DNA from: Polyodon spathula
Taxonomy: Eukaryota > Chordata > Actinopteri > Acipenseriformes > Polyodontidae
Reading direction: 5' to 3'
Length of the DNA stretch: 64,000 bases
NCBI RefSeq assembly: GCF_017654505.1
Contig: NC_054541.1
Span: forward strand, 42,374,986-42,438,985
Positions within the stretch are counted from its first letter, which is position 1. Each line of letters starts with the position of its first letter. A program made the position numbers and the translations under genes. A model generated the notes under the pieces. It was not told the origin of the DNA. It saw only the letters and a program-made list of their open reading frames with translations, and ran no database searches. Shown piece by piece: positions 1 to 10,955 of the stretch.

Positions 1-1815
1 AAAATATATCCCCAATAACTACATTGTCAGGCTAATAACTTATTCAATTCAAGTGTAACAACATAATGAATCAGTGAATGATCTCCATCTTCTAACTCGG
101 CAAGATTGTTTCTGATTCCTTTTACAAATACTGTCTGCATTGAAGAGTACGTAGCGCGTTCTGAATTTTCATTGGTTCATCTAGTGTCATTGCTTAACAT
201 AGAGTGATAACCTGGGTGTAGTAAAGATAGGAAGTGAAGAATGCATAACCAAAATGTTGTCCTCTCAAATGCCATTTACACATGCACAAAGCATGTACAA
301 AGCAATAAACACCAATAGCTGGGATACTGACGAAGATGATAGAGACGAACTAATTAAAAATCTAGCCACCACTGACTGTCTGTGTAGTTTATTGTTTACT
401 GGACTGTTCCTGTACAGCAGAAAGGATATTGGTTGAAAAAGTGTATTAAGCTTCTGCTGTTAAGCGCATTATAGTGATTTATAATCTCATTATAATAGCC
501 CCTGTTCTCTGCAAAATATTTTAGATACCCTTCAAAAGGCAGGTAACGGTACATGAACTACATGCATTGCTGTAATTATCTTATAATATAATATTTACGA
601 CATTCTTAAATTAAATAATATATATGTAATAAATAATGTACCATTTAAGTGCCAGTTCAGTGTAGTTAATGTGCCTGCATTTTTAAGTGTTTTCTCTATT
701 TCTAGAAGCATCCTTTAAGTTTCAGCTATTCAGAAGCCACAAGAGGGAGCTGTGAGATGTTTTATTTATTTCAGCAGTACTGTAGATGTTCACAGACTGT
801 AAAAAAATTGAAATAGCAGTAATTGGATCTTTCTTACATTAGGGCCAGTTAGGGTTAGATGGAATAATGGTTGTACTACTCGGAACCTTATTTACTCTTA
901 ATATTATTAATTGCATGAAATAGGAAGTATCAAGTTCAAGTCTTTAGAAGTAGTTCAAAATGTTCATGTGTTTTATTCTTAAATAAACATGTAAAACTAT
1001 TATTTAAAAAGGCTTATTATTTCAGGTCAAGACAATCTATGAATTCTTTTGAAATAAGTTTTCTGATTGGGACGTAAATTCTAACTATTAGTTCCTGATT
1101 GCACTGATTAATTACAGTTGATGTATATACTTCAGTAGAATTGTAAACATCTTCAACCTTATACAACCTCATCTCAGATGTTTCATGAAAAACTGCAAGT
1201 CTCACATAAACTGATGCTATTTGGAAAAGGTCACAGTTGTCGAAATGTTCATTGTTTAAAAGTGAAGACTGATAGCTGCTAAATCAATTGAGATGTTGTG
1301 AGTTTTGTAGGTCATGGCCAGGTCCTGTTGAGCTCTTCTGGATCCCATGTGGTGTGGTTCACACAGGTCAAGGCTACAGAGCACAAAGGCCTGTATGACT
1401 GCATTGTCGCTTATTGGTTTTATGTGACACCGGGTCTGTAAGTAACAAAGGAAGCACCTTTTTTCCATTAAAGCCTTTTAGGAAACCTGCAGAATTACAG
1501 TCACTCAGTCTCCTAAAGAGTTTTACAAATGAAACTGCTTACGCTGTTTCCATGACAACAAGATAAAGTCTTGGTGTCCGTATCAAATTTTTTTTTAAAC
1601 AGCAGACTTTGTTAATTGTGTCAACTACAAAAGAGATAATTCCCTGACAGTTGCATAAAAAGCAACGATGCATTCCTCTGATGACAGAGAACGTAATACC
1701 TCTATAAGTAAAACCACCATATGTTGTACTATTTACTTTGTGTTGCTCAGCAAGGTCAAAACTTGTACATGATTGTATGTCACACCTGGAGCTCGCAAAT
1801 CAATCATTAAATAGT

Positions 1816-2216
1816 AATGCAGGGGCTCCAGAGTGGCGCGTCAGTAAAGGCACTCCGCATGGAGTGCAAGATCTGCCCCATAGCCTCGGGTCCAGGTTAT
1901 TTCACTGGCGGCCATGGATGGGAGTTCCCCAGGGGTGGCGCACAATTGGCCGAGCGCCACCGGGAGTGGGGAGGGCTTAGGTCAGCCAGGGTGTCCTCTG
2001 CTCACCGTGTACCAGCGACCCCTGTAGGGTGGGGGGAGTGGCCCGGAGCTGCGTGGTCCTCTGACGCTGTAGCTCTGAAGGTAGCTGTGTGGCGGGCCTT
2101 TAGAGTGAAAAGAAGTGGGCGGCTGACGACACATGTTTCAGAGGATGCATGTGCTCGTCTTTGTCCATCCAGAGTCAGCACTGGGGTTGCAGCGGTAAGC
2201 CAGGCTTAAAATTGGG
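1816..2216 (+). mobile_element. tRNA-derived SINE, copy 1 (near full length)
   Basis: A GC-rich 400-bp island in AT-rich DNA. The head (ggggctccagagtggcgcgt, then agtaaaggcactc) resembles a pol III A box. A B-box-like gcctcgggtccagg follows. The body contains the block GGGGAGGGCTTAGGTC, which recurs at about 37158 and, in reverse, at about 8189. It also contains cagcgacccctgtag and gtagctctga, shared with the copy at 37152. The overlapping open frames (80 and 130 codons) are by-products of its high GC content. The family looks like a SINE I recall from sturgeon and paddlefish genomes; that attribution is from memory. Confidence 0.8.
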
Positions 2217-3009
2217 CATTTGAAACTATTAAATACCCATTGAAATCCACAAGATGACATACAGGCTTGTAGAGTCTTTTTGAGGTTGAAGAAACTTGCA
2301 AATTCAAAAGACACTCCCAGTTGAATTTTTACTTATAATACAGATAAATCAATTTTTTATATTTGTTCCTGTTCTGTATTATTTTGCGAACAAATATTTA
2401 AACAGGGATAGCAGTAGAAGCAATGATAATGTTTTGTGCTTTTATTTACTCAGCAGCAGAGGTTCAATGAAGCTAAAAGATCTGTATTTTAATAATACTG
2501 GCAGTCCCATCATTATGGTAATATTCTTTGATGCCAGCATTATCAGCCCCCTTTAAACAACGCCTCTAGGAAGGTGTGATGAGGTCACTTTCATTGTTAT
2601 AGGGTCGTATACATGTATATATTTATCTGTATTATTTAAGAGATAACGGTATTACTGTAGCATGCTACAAGGTGGACCTCGTGATTAAATAAAGCCTTAG
2701 CCCAGAGGTCAAGTTTTATTATTACCGAGCAACACACCACAGCCATGCCATTATCACTGTTATAGTACAGTGTTTTAAAGGTATTTATTTATTTAACTGT
2801 GTTTGTCTGAAATAATCACTATGGTTCACTGAAAGAGTTAACTTTTTGAGAGCAGGGCTCTTTTGTCTCTGTGAAGCATTTAATCAATAAACAGTGGTTT
2901 TAGAACAGGAGTCGTTAAATAGTGTCATCTTTTCAGATATTCAGGAATAACAGAATTGCTGGCCTCCTTAGAAAAGATCGTGAGAGCAGTCTCCAGGTGT
3001 TGTATAATG

Positions 3010-3011
<2 letters not shown>

Positions 3012-3096
<85 letters not shown>

Positions 3097-3122
3097 ATTA
3101 ATATATATTATATATATATATA
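3012..3122. repeat. Compound (AT)n(GT)n microsatellite
   Basis: About 60 bp of pure AT dinucleotides, then about 20 bp of GT, then imperfect AT-rich sequence. A second imperfect TA-rich block lies at 3261-3322. Confidence 0.95.
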
Positions 3123-5458
3123 CAATAGGTAACTTGTCTGGATGTTTTTATTTAGAACAGACCTTACAAAATAAATTTTGATAAAAAATTTCGTTTAAAA
3201 CTATTTCAGACATTTTTACAAACGTTGATAAAGTCTGTCCAAATCTCAACAATACTTTATTATATTATATATATATTATATATATATATATCTATATATA
3301 ATATATATATATATAAATATATATTAATTTTAGGTCCATACTTATAACAGTTTGTGAATATGTCCTTTAATTCACCATAGTCTAGTCTATATAGTTTTGA
3401 ATGATATTTCATTATTTCTGAAATTGCATTAAATTTGTTTTGACAAACAGTGTAATAAAAACATGAAATCGACTTGAAAATATATTAAACTTGACATAAA
3501 TGTATTTAGTAGTGAAGTTTCACTCGTGGAAAGTTCAGTTGTTATGCCTGTAGTAGGCATTGTTACACACTTTGACCCCTGTTGGTGTGGTGAATTTCAA
3601 AGCTCACATTTTTTCTTCTTTAAAATGCTCGCTTCTGTTGTGCATGGTCACCAGTTCATGACTAGACTCTGGTACACATCTATATTGACCTAGAGTCATG
3701 CAATGTACAGTATAGGAGACTCTGGCTAATCCAAACACTGGTAGTGCAAAATTATTTTTAAAAATACCACTCTATCTTGATGAAATGCATGTTGAGTGCA
3801 GCTGAAGAAAACAACCTTAAATATCATAATTCTAAGATCAGTTTGTAAACCTTTTGCAGCTGTCTCTGTATTTTTTTGTTCAACGCATCATTAGAGATTT
3901 TCTATGGCACTGTACTATATACCATAAGTATCAGATTTCAATCAGTACTTTCATTTATATAGTATAACTCATGTATATAACTAAACCACATTGCTCCATA
4001 TCAGAGTAAGGTCTGCTTTGATGAAAGAAGTACAGTAATTCTGAGAGGCTTCTGAGAGTACTTCTTTGGTTGATTGTCAGGAGTTGGGTTGCGTATTTAT
4101 GGTTTTTACCACATTATATAACCTATTCATTTAATGAACCGAATGATCATTTTAAGTTAATTTATTGTGTCTATAAACAGTTTGTTACCAGATTTTGAGT
4201 TTGGGTTTGTAATGAAAATATTGCTGTATTTTTGATCTTGATACATATTTTAGTGGTCTGTTTTGGATGCCTGCAATAATAAGGTAATATTGATAAACAA
4301 TATAGTAGAAGAGAAGGTTGATTAAATATAGGATTCAGTCACAAGCTAATAAAAAATAAATCTTTAATTTGTTCATCTGTTTCCATTTTCATTTAAAACC
4401 TCACCGTACATTATATAAACAACCCCTAAACAATGTTGCATAGAAGGATTATTTCAGTTTAAAGATTTTGAGTTGATGTCATGGAATCAGAATACTCTTA
4501 CCTTGTGTGAGTAAAACAGAACTATTGTAAAATTGGTATGGTAGTAAACACTGCAAAAAGAGGACAGTTCCCTTTGCATGAAGACAGCTGGCTTTTCTCA
4601 TGGGTCTGTGAGCCACTCTGGTTATGATGTTGCCGCTTGTCAACCTGTCCTGTGTTTGATGTTCACTGTGATTTACAGAAAGCTTAAACTCGAAATTAAC
4701 ATTTGCTCACTTATAATTTCATTCACTAATACCTGCAAGCTCCTCCTAATGTTTGCTCCATAAGACGTCATGGGTGGCTAGGGTTTCAAATACCTTCACC
4801 TTTATAGTTTACTGCAGTATACCATTGTTAAAGAATACCACAGTTTGGTATGGTGTTAAAAAAAAAAGCATGCTAACAAACAGAAAAGTTCAGTAAGGTG
4901 TGGTAAAACATGATTCGCATTCTAAAAGACGGTAAAAGGCAGTACATGTTGTAGTATGCAGTTGTTTTCTGGTGTTCCAGAATCATAATCTCCAGGAGGA
5001 ATAGTTACAGTCAAGTGTTGTTACAGTGTTTGTGGATTTTTTTTTTTTTTCACTTTCGAATGAATTCTATATCAAAACTACCTCTGAGAGTAGCATTAGT
5101 TAGTTTAGGAATTAGTTTAACTTGCCACCATATTGAACAGCAGTGAACCTAAAGGTATAAAGCCTAATAAGTATAGTAAAACAGGTATAATAAAATATAC
5201 TGTGTGCACGTGCAGGTTGGAATAGTCTTGTTGCACATTAGTCATAAAATGACATGCTGTAAAAGGTTTAGACAAATTGAATGCTTGATGTAACTACATT
5301 AGCTGGTTGAAGTAATTCATTTTCTATAGTGTTCAGAGCTGTGGTAGATTAAAGTGAATTTAGATAGAGTGTAAACTGGACCAGCTCTAGACCTCAAGAC
5401 AGTATAAATTGGCAAACAGTGTCTTAGAACGCCAGCCGTTCTAAGCGGCAGCCAATCG

Positions 5459-5541
5459 AAGGGCCACATTTCCAAGGGCAATCTGAGCTGTGGCAGTCTA
5501 AGGGCCACATGTCCAAGGGCAATCTGAGCTGTGGCAGTCAG
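5459..5541. repeat. 41-bp tandem duplication
   Basis: Two head-to-tail copies of a 41-bp unit (gggccacat...ctgtggcagtc) start at 5461 and 5502 and differ at about one position (catttcc versus catgtcc). The unit is moderately GC-rich. An open frame of 116 codons on the minus strand (5317-5667) runs through it but matches no family I know. Confidence 0.85.
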
Positions 5542-6296
5542 AGTAAGGACTTTTTCCAAATCTCTCCAAATGTCTATTAGAGGCCTCATTCCCACTCTGG
5601 CACCTAAGATCTGGACGCTACAGTCAGAACATACCGTACTTCCTTCCACTATTTGAACAAATGCCATATTTCAGAACACAGTTTGTGGTGCCAGATTACA
5701 ACTGTTTCTACAAAAGTTTTTTCTTTCGATTGTGTCTGCAAGGAAAGCAGAAAACCGCATCTGCCTGCTTACTGTACTTAAATATGAAAACGTATTTTAA
5801 TATTCTGATGAAAATGAATGGTTTTGCTTACCACAGACAGTTTTTGGATAATCTTAATAATTGATTGGTGTGAAGTGATAGAAATGGTGTTAGGAATTGG
5901 TGTGGGTACAGTAGGACTGCAGAACAGATTAACATATTTAAAGGGTTAAAAAAACAGTGCAGCTTGTTATCCTTACAGTTTTTCTAATTTGCTTAAATAT
6001 GGATAACATGTTTTAAAATACAAGCTAGTGCTATGTTCAACTTCATTTATTTGGCCATCATTTGGCCAAAACATTGTCAAATATATATGTAGCTTCCCTG
6101 AGTGGTTTGGAGGTCTGTTTTGTGCTGTACATTATTATACAGCACAAGTTCTCAAAAAGACACAGGAGAATGAATCCGGTTTACAGCTTTTATTTGTGTC
6201 TGTCACTCTGACTATTTTTCAAACTCAACCCAATGAATGAAACTAGTAACAGAGTAATACAAATAATAATGCAAGTAATTATATATATATATATTA

Positions 6297-6990
6297 GTGC
6301 CTATAGAAAGTCTACACGCCCCTTCAAAATGTTCACCTTTTGTTGCCTTATAGCCTGGAATTAAAATGCATTAAAATATTTTTTTTTTCCATTTATCTCC
6401 TACCCCACAACTTCCAAGTGAAAAAAATATTCTAGAAATTTGTAGAAAATTAACCCCCACAGTGTTAAATTGTAGTGATTCACATGATTTCAGAATAAAT
6501 TCAGCAGTTCTTGTAGGTTCCCTCTGGAACAAAAAGGTAAATATCCTTGAGGGGCCCAGTCAGAGCCCCGACCTAAATCCAATCAAAAATGTGTGGTATT
6601 ACTTGAACATTGCTGTCCATCACCGTTCACCAAGGACCTTGACAGAGCTTGAACAGTTTTGTAAAGAATAATGGTCAAATATTGCCAAATCTAGGGGTGA
6701 AAAGTTGGTAGAGACCTATCCCAACAGACTCACAGCTGTAATTGCTGCCAAAGGGATTTCCACCAAGTATTAACTCAAGGGGGTGGAGACTTATCCAATT
6801 ACAATCTTTCAGTTTGTATTTTTAATATATAATTTTTTTTTCTCAATAAAAACTTTTTTCCCCTTAACAGTGTGGCAAATAGTGTGTAGATAAGTGGAAA
6901 AAAAAAATCGTCATTTAAATGCATGAAACTGAGGCACCGACACAACAAAATGTGAAAAAAGTTCAAGGGGGTGTAGACTTTCTACAGGCA

Positions 6991-6991
<1 letters not shown>
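6297..6991 (+). mobile_element. Tc1-like element, internally deleted, with TA target duplication
   Basis: The 695-bp element has inverted ends of about 30 bp. The left end starts gtgcctatagaaagtctaca and the right end reads as its reverse complement with one base changed (ctgtagaaag). TA dinucleotides flank it at 6295-6296 and 6992-6993, the Tc1/mariner signature. Only the C-terminal part of a transposase remains (6528-6773). The helix-turn-helix region and the first two catalytic Asp motifs are gone, so it is a non-autonomous deletion derivative. It sits between a short (AT)n run on the left and a (TG)n array on the right. Confidence 0.9.
6528..6773 (+). pseudogene. Tc1-type transposase, C-terminal remnant
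   Basis: The frame reads [18 protein letters not shown], then IKNVWYYLNIAVHH, and ends GISTKY before TAA at 6771. This is the end of the DDE catalytic domain of a Tc1-family transposase, which cuts and rejoins DNA at TA sites. Two lesions are visible. First, the catalytic Glu position of the NPIE motif is Lys (AAA). Second, a TAA at 6669-6671 replaces the Glu codon expected before WSNI, within an otherwise open frame. The upstream half of the protein is absent. It cannot encode an active enzyme. The frame and C-terminus resemble the copies at 32335 and 62773 but are more diverged, so it belongs to a related, older family. Confidence 0.85.

Positions 6992-6993
<2 letters not shown>

Positions 6994-7051
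<58 letters not shown>
6994..7051. repeat. (TG)n microsatellite
   Basis: About 58 bp of pure TG dinucleotides directly abut the right end of the Tc1 remnant. Confidence 0.95.
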
Positions 7052-7055
<4 letters not shown>

Positions 7056-8049
7056 AATGTTACTGTACATTGTTGGGCTCAATAAATGCAGGGGGAAAGT
7101 GTGGAATAGCCTTCCCAAACTAAAGACTCATTTTCCACCCTAAGCTAGTAACTTTAATATGCTATGCATTTTCAAACCAAGAGATAGACAGTCACTGTAA
7201 TGCTATGTCTAGAACAAGTGAACGATATTATGATTTTTTTCACTTTATGAAACTGTGAGTTTATTAATATTCAAATGTAGAAAATGCAAGTGAAAATCAA
7301 ACAGTCAATTTGTTTGTAATTAAATATGATTACAACTTTTTTTGTGTGTGTGTGTCAGGTCCTTTAACTAAATGATTATATATAATTTCAGAGTTTATAA
7401 TATAGCAAGAAAAGTATTTACCTCTTCAAAGAGAGGGGGCATGCATTACTCTTCATTGAACAATCCTAAAGCTGTGTGATCTATCATTTAAGATATGTAA
7501 TAGCATTACTATAATAGCACTGCTCTTTTGAAACAACTATAGTATAACAAATAACCCACAGTGCATTTATTTAGAGAGTAGAAATAGTTTTTTTTGTTTT
7601 TGTGCCAAACCAGGTGGTTTTAAGTGCTTTCTTTTTTTTACAGCAGGGGAAACAAAGAGAAGATCACAGCTGTCGGCCCCCTCGCTGCAGTTTGATTGGT
7701 ATTGATTTTAAGCAGTTACTGCTTTCACATCTCCCGTTGCAAGGATTGAACTTTTTCTGTAGTTTCTTGACATCTTGTCACAGTGCCATACCAAGTGAAA
7801 AAGGTTAAGCAATCAATTTTCCTGTGTGATTGTTGTTCTCAAAGGTCAAACCTTCAGAAAGAAAGTGTCTTTCAACAGTTATCCAGGATCTCATTCATAG
7901 TTGGTTTGCTATTGAAAATTGCTAATATTTAAAAAAAAATCTTTTGTGATGTGTTTGTAATGTTCTAAACTTTCTTTTTTTGCTCATACTTTTAAGTCAC
8001 AGTGATAATCCTCCTGCCTGTCATACAGTTTTATTTTTATATTTGGAAT

Positions 8050-8367
8050 TGGCAATTGTATTTTACCCCATTTTCTCCCCAATTTGTAAGTCTGGCTCAC
8101 TGCTGCAACCCCTGTGCTGACTTGGGAGAGACAAAGACAAACTGTGTGCTGTCAGCCATTCACTTCTTTTCACTCTACACCCTGACTGTGACCTAAGCCC
8201 TCCCCACTCTGGGGTGCACTTGGCCAATTGTGTGCTGCCCCCAGGGAACTCCTGTCCATGGCCAGTAGTGGAAGAGCCTGGACTTGAACCAGGTAGCCTC
8301 CAGGCAATGGGCCACCTCCTGTACTCCACACAGTGTGCTTTTACTGGATGCGCCACTCAGGAGCCTC
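8050..8367 (-). mobile_element. tRNA-derived SINE, copy 2 (reverse)
   Basis: Reading the minus strand gives ggctcctgagtggcgcatcc, then agtaaaagcacac, a B-box-like ggttcaagtccagg, and the body block GGGGAGGGCTTAGGTC. It ends with an A/T-rich tail, aaattggggagaaaatgggg. It is the same family as 1816 and 37152, and it shares its tail with the 37152 copy. Open frames on both strands across it are incidental. Confidence 0.8.
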
Positions 8368-8776
8368 TGCTCCATGGTTTTAACACCTCACATAACTGCC
8401 CACAGAAACACATTGCATGCCTATAGTTCCTCCAATAAAACAAATAAACCTTTCAATTAATTTGTTGACTTATATGAGAATTGGGCTCCTCTGAAAACTT
8501 CCTTTTTAAATGATCTGCCTAGAAACAGTACGAAGCAACTGTGTCACACTTTCTGCCCAAATAGGCTTGCTTTCAATTTAAATACATTCCAGGCTAAGCC
8601 TGGTACATACTGCTCTGTGTTGGACTATTGGTTTTGTTACCACAGTCTCTGTTTATTTCAGCTTCCAAAGGGAAATAAAGCCCGTTCTGAGTTGAAATTA
8701 TATATTTTTAATAATATTATTTGAACCTCAAAATGTACATTGACCATTAAAAATGAATGCCTTCTAGACACATTAC

Positions 8777-8871
<95 letters not shown>
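8777..8871. repeat. A-run followed by (AT)n
   Basis: About 18 A residues followed by about 77 bp of pure AT. Confidence 0.95.
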
Positions 8872-8873
<2 letters not shown>

Positions 8874-10888
8874 CAATCAAATATCACACATACAGAAGCA
8901 GTTATCATCTTTCATATAATTTAAAACATACACATTGGCAGTACCTTGAAATTATTCTCAAAATACAATCATTTTGATACTGAAGATGTACAACTAGCCC
9001 AATGGGAAGCCGATAAGCATATCTGAGAAATATAGCAGTACCAACAATTGTCATATATGCTCTGCAAGACATCATCAATCCTTTAGTTCATAAATTTCTT
9101 ATCCAGGAAATACAATGCAATTATTGCACTTAATGGACCTTCATTAATCTCTCTTCAATGTTAGTCATTATTTTGGTTCGCTATGGTTTGGCATATTTTG
9201 GAAAATTCTCTGAACCAAAACTAAATTGTACACCACTCAGCTCTATGACAGGCTGAATCTGATAAACGATTGTAAAACAATTTGTGTAATCACTGCAGTA
9301 CTGTGCTGCATATGACCACCAGAGAAAACTTAAAGCACCATGCACAGGCGGCATACAAAACAGTACAAATGAAAATAGCACTTAAATTCTACAAATGATT
9401 ATTTGAGATATATATATATGCTTTTGTATGTGTGATATTTGATTGAATACAGAAATAGACAGATACACATGTGATGTTCAGCTGTATTCATGATCTACTA
9501 GATGGAGATGACTCCAATTGCATTATAATACCATTAACCACTGTGTGACTTGAAAGGCAACATCTATCAGCCAAATAGCTGCTGGGAAGCTATTCAAAGC
9601 TTTGCAGATCAGATGCTTCTAACTCCTTAGATGTGTCTGTGAGTGCTAGGTGGATCGGTGGATTTGCCAATTAAATCTGAAATATTTTCCCTTGTGATTG
9701 CTGGTTCAATTCCAGACATGTCGTTAATGATTGAATACCATTCTGATGTGGTGGCTGTTGTTGGCGCTTATTTAAATCTGTCTTCAATTAGGGCCTGTGT
9801 GAGTTCTGATCCCCATGAGATGAGTCCTCATCTCAGTAAGCACTGTATTGGATAGTCTGAACTACACCTGGGGGCAGCCATACGTTTCCTCTGATATAAC
9901 TTCAGCCCCTTTCATATGTTTCCAAAATAAAATAATAAATATGCTGTCACATACTTATTTGAAGTAATGATGCTGTAACTTGCTTTGTGCAAGTTGAAAC
10001 ATACCCCAGTGACTTAATGATTATTATAGTAATGTATAGCAGTAGTGTTCAAGACTATAGGTAAGTAACCCAGTACACCGGAAGTCTTATACATGTGTAT
10101 TTCCAGCCCTCATTCGCACTCTGAATGTGTCTGGGCATTTATCAAAGTTCTGACAGAGGATGAACTATTTTCTTTATTGGCTATCAGTTCACAACTCAAA
10201 ACTGTGCAGTGCAATGTCCTTTTTTAAACTATATATTACCCCCAAGTCTCGAAGGTGGCGTTGCCTTATATCCTATATGCTAAGATTATGAGTTTCTCCC
10301 TTGCAAATCCTGACTCCTGAATCACTGTAGAATTGCTTCCTATAGCTTTGGGAAAGCTAATATGCGTTATGAATCTTTATGCCACCAGCCTTAAAATATA
10401 TAAAAAAAACTTGGTATGTGGTATTTCTGGATTTTATATTCAATATTACTACCTTAATGCCCTGTGGCAAATTATTACATATCACAAAGGTACAAGGTGG
10501 AATTAAAATCGTATTCTGTACTTTAGTATAAACTACTTTTCATTTGCAAGGTAATAATCACACTTTTATTTGTTTACTGTGATACACAGCCAAAGATACT
10601 GTGCACAGAATGTGCTTCATCCAGTTACCATGATAACCATAATTCCAACAATGAGGCTAACTGGGAAAAGGGTATCTGTGCAGTTGCTCTCCATCATCTA
10701 AATGAAGCTATACATTTGGGTAATCTCTTCTGTTTTCTGCATTATTTGAGAGATTATTAGAAACAGCAGCTACGGTGGCTGTTTAGCTAATTTCCAAAAT
10801 GACAGATGGGCTACTCCACAATACCGCTAAAACTACGTGACCTTTAAAGCAAGCCCACATTATTACATTTTGTAATTTCATGATGCTT

Positions 10889-10955
10889 TTGTACAGCGGT
10901 ATCGGCTCTATGCTTTAGTGCAAGAGGTCCCGGGTTCGCGCCCGCCCTGCGCCTG
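10889..10955 (+). mobile_element. tRNA-like SINE head (candidate)
   Basis: A short CpG-rich patch carries a near-consensus pol III B box (ggttcgcgccc at 10933-10943). About 40 bp upstream lies an A-box-like stretch (tacagcggtatcgg). Spacing and order fit a tRNA-derived SINE promoter. I cannot fold it into a clean cloverleaf, so a functional tRNA gene is unlikely. The GC-rich sequence continues to about 10995, then returns to AT-rich DNA. Confidence 0.45.

Noticed and set aside
1817..2209. 130-codon open frame
   Set aside because: It lies wholly within a GC-rich SINE, has no recognisable domain, and overlaps a second open frame.
5317..5667. 116-codon open frame on the minus strand
   Set aside because: It runs through a 41-bp tandem duplication, resembles no known protein, and lies in a TMEM117 intron without splice or promoter support.
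8658..8876. Ile-Tyr repeat open frame, and similar ones at 13693, 25469, 26281, 31858, 33444, 35171, 50079 and 62133
   Set aside because: These are translations of (TA)n and (AC)n microsatellites, which lack stops in some frames.
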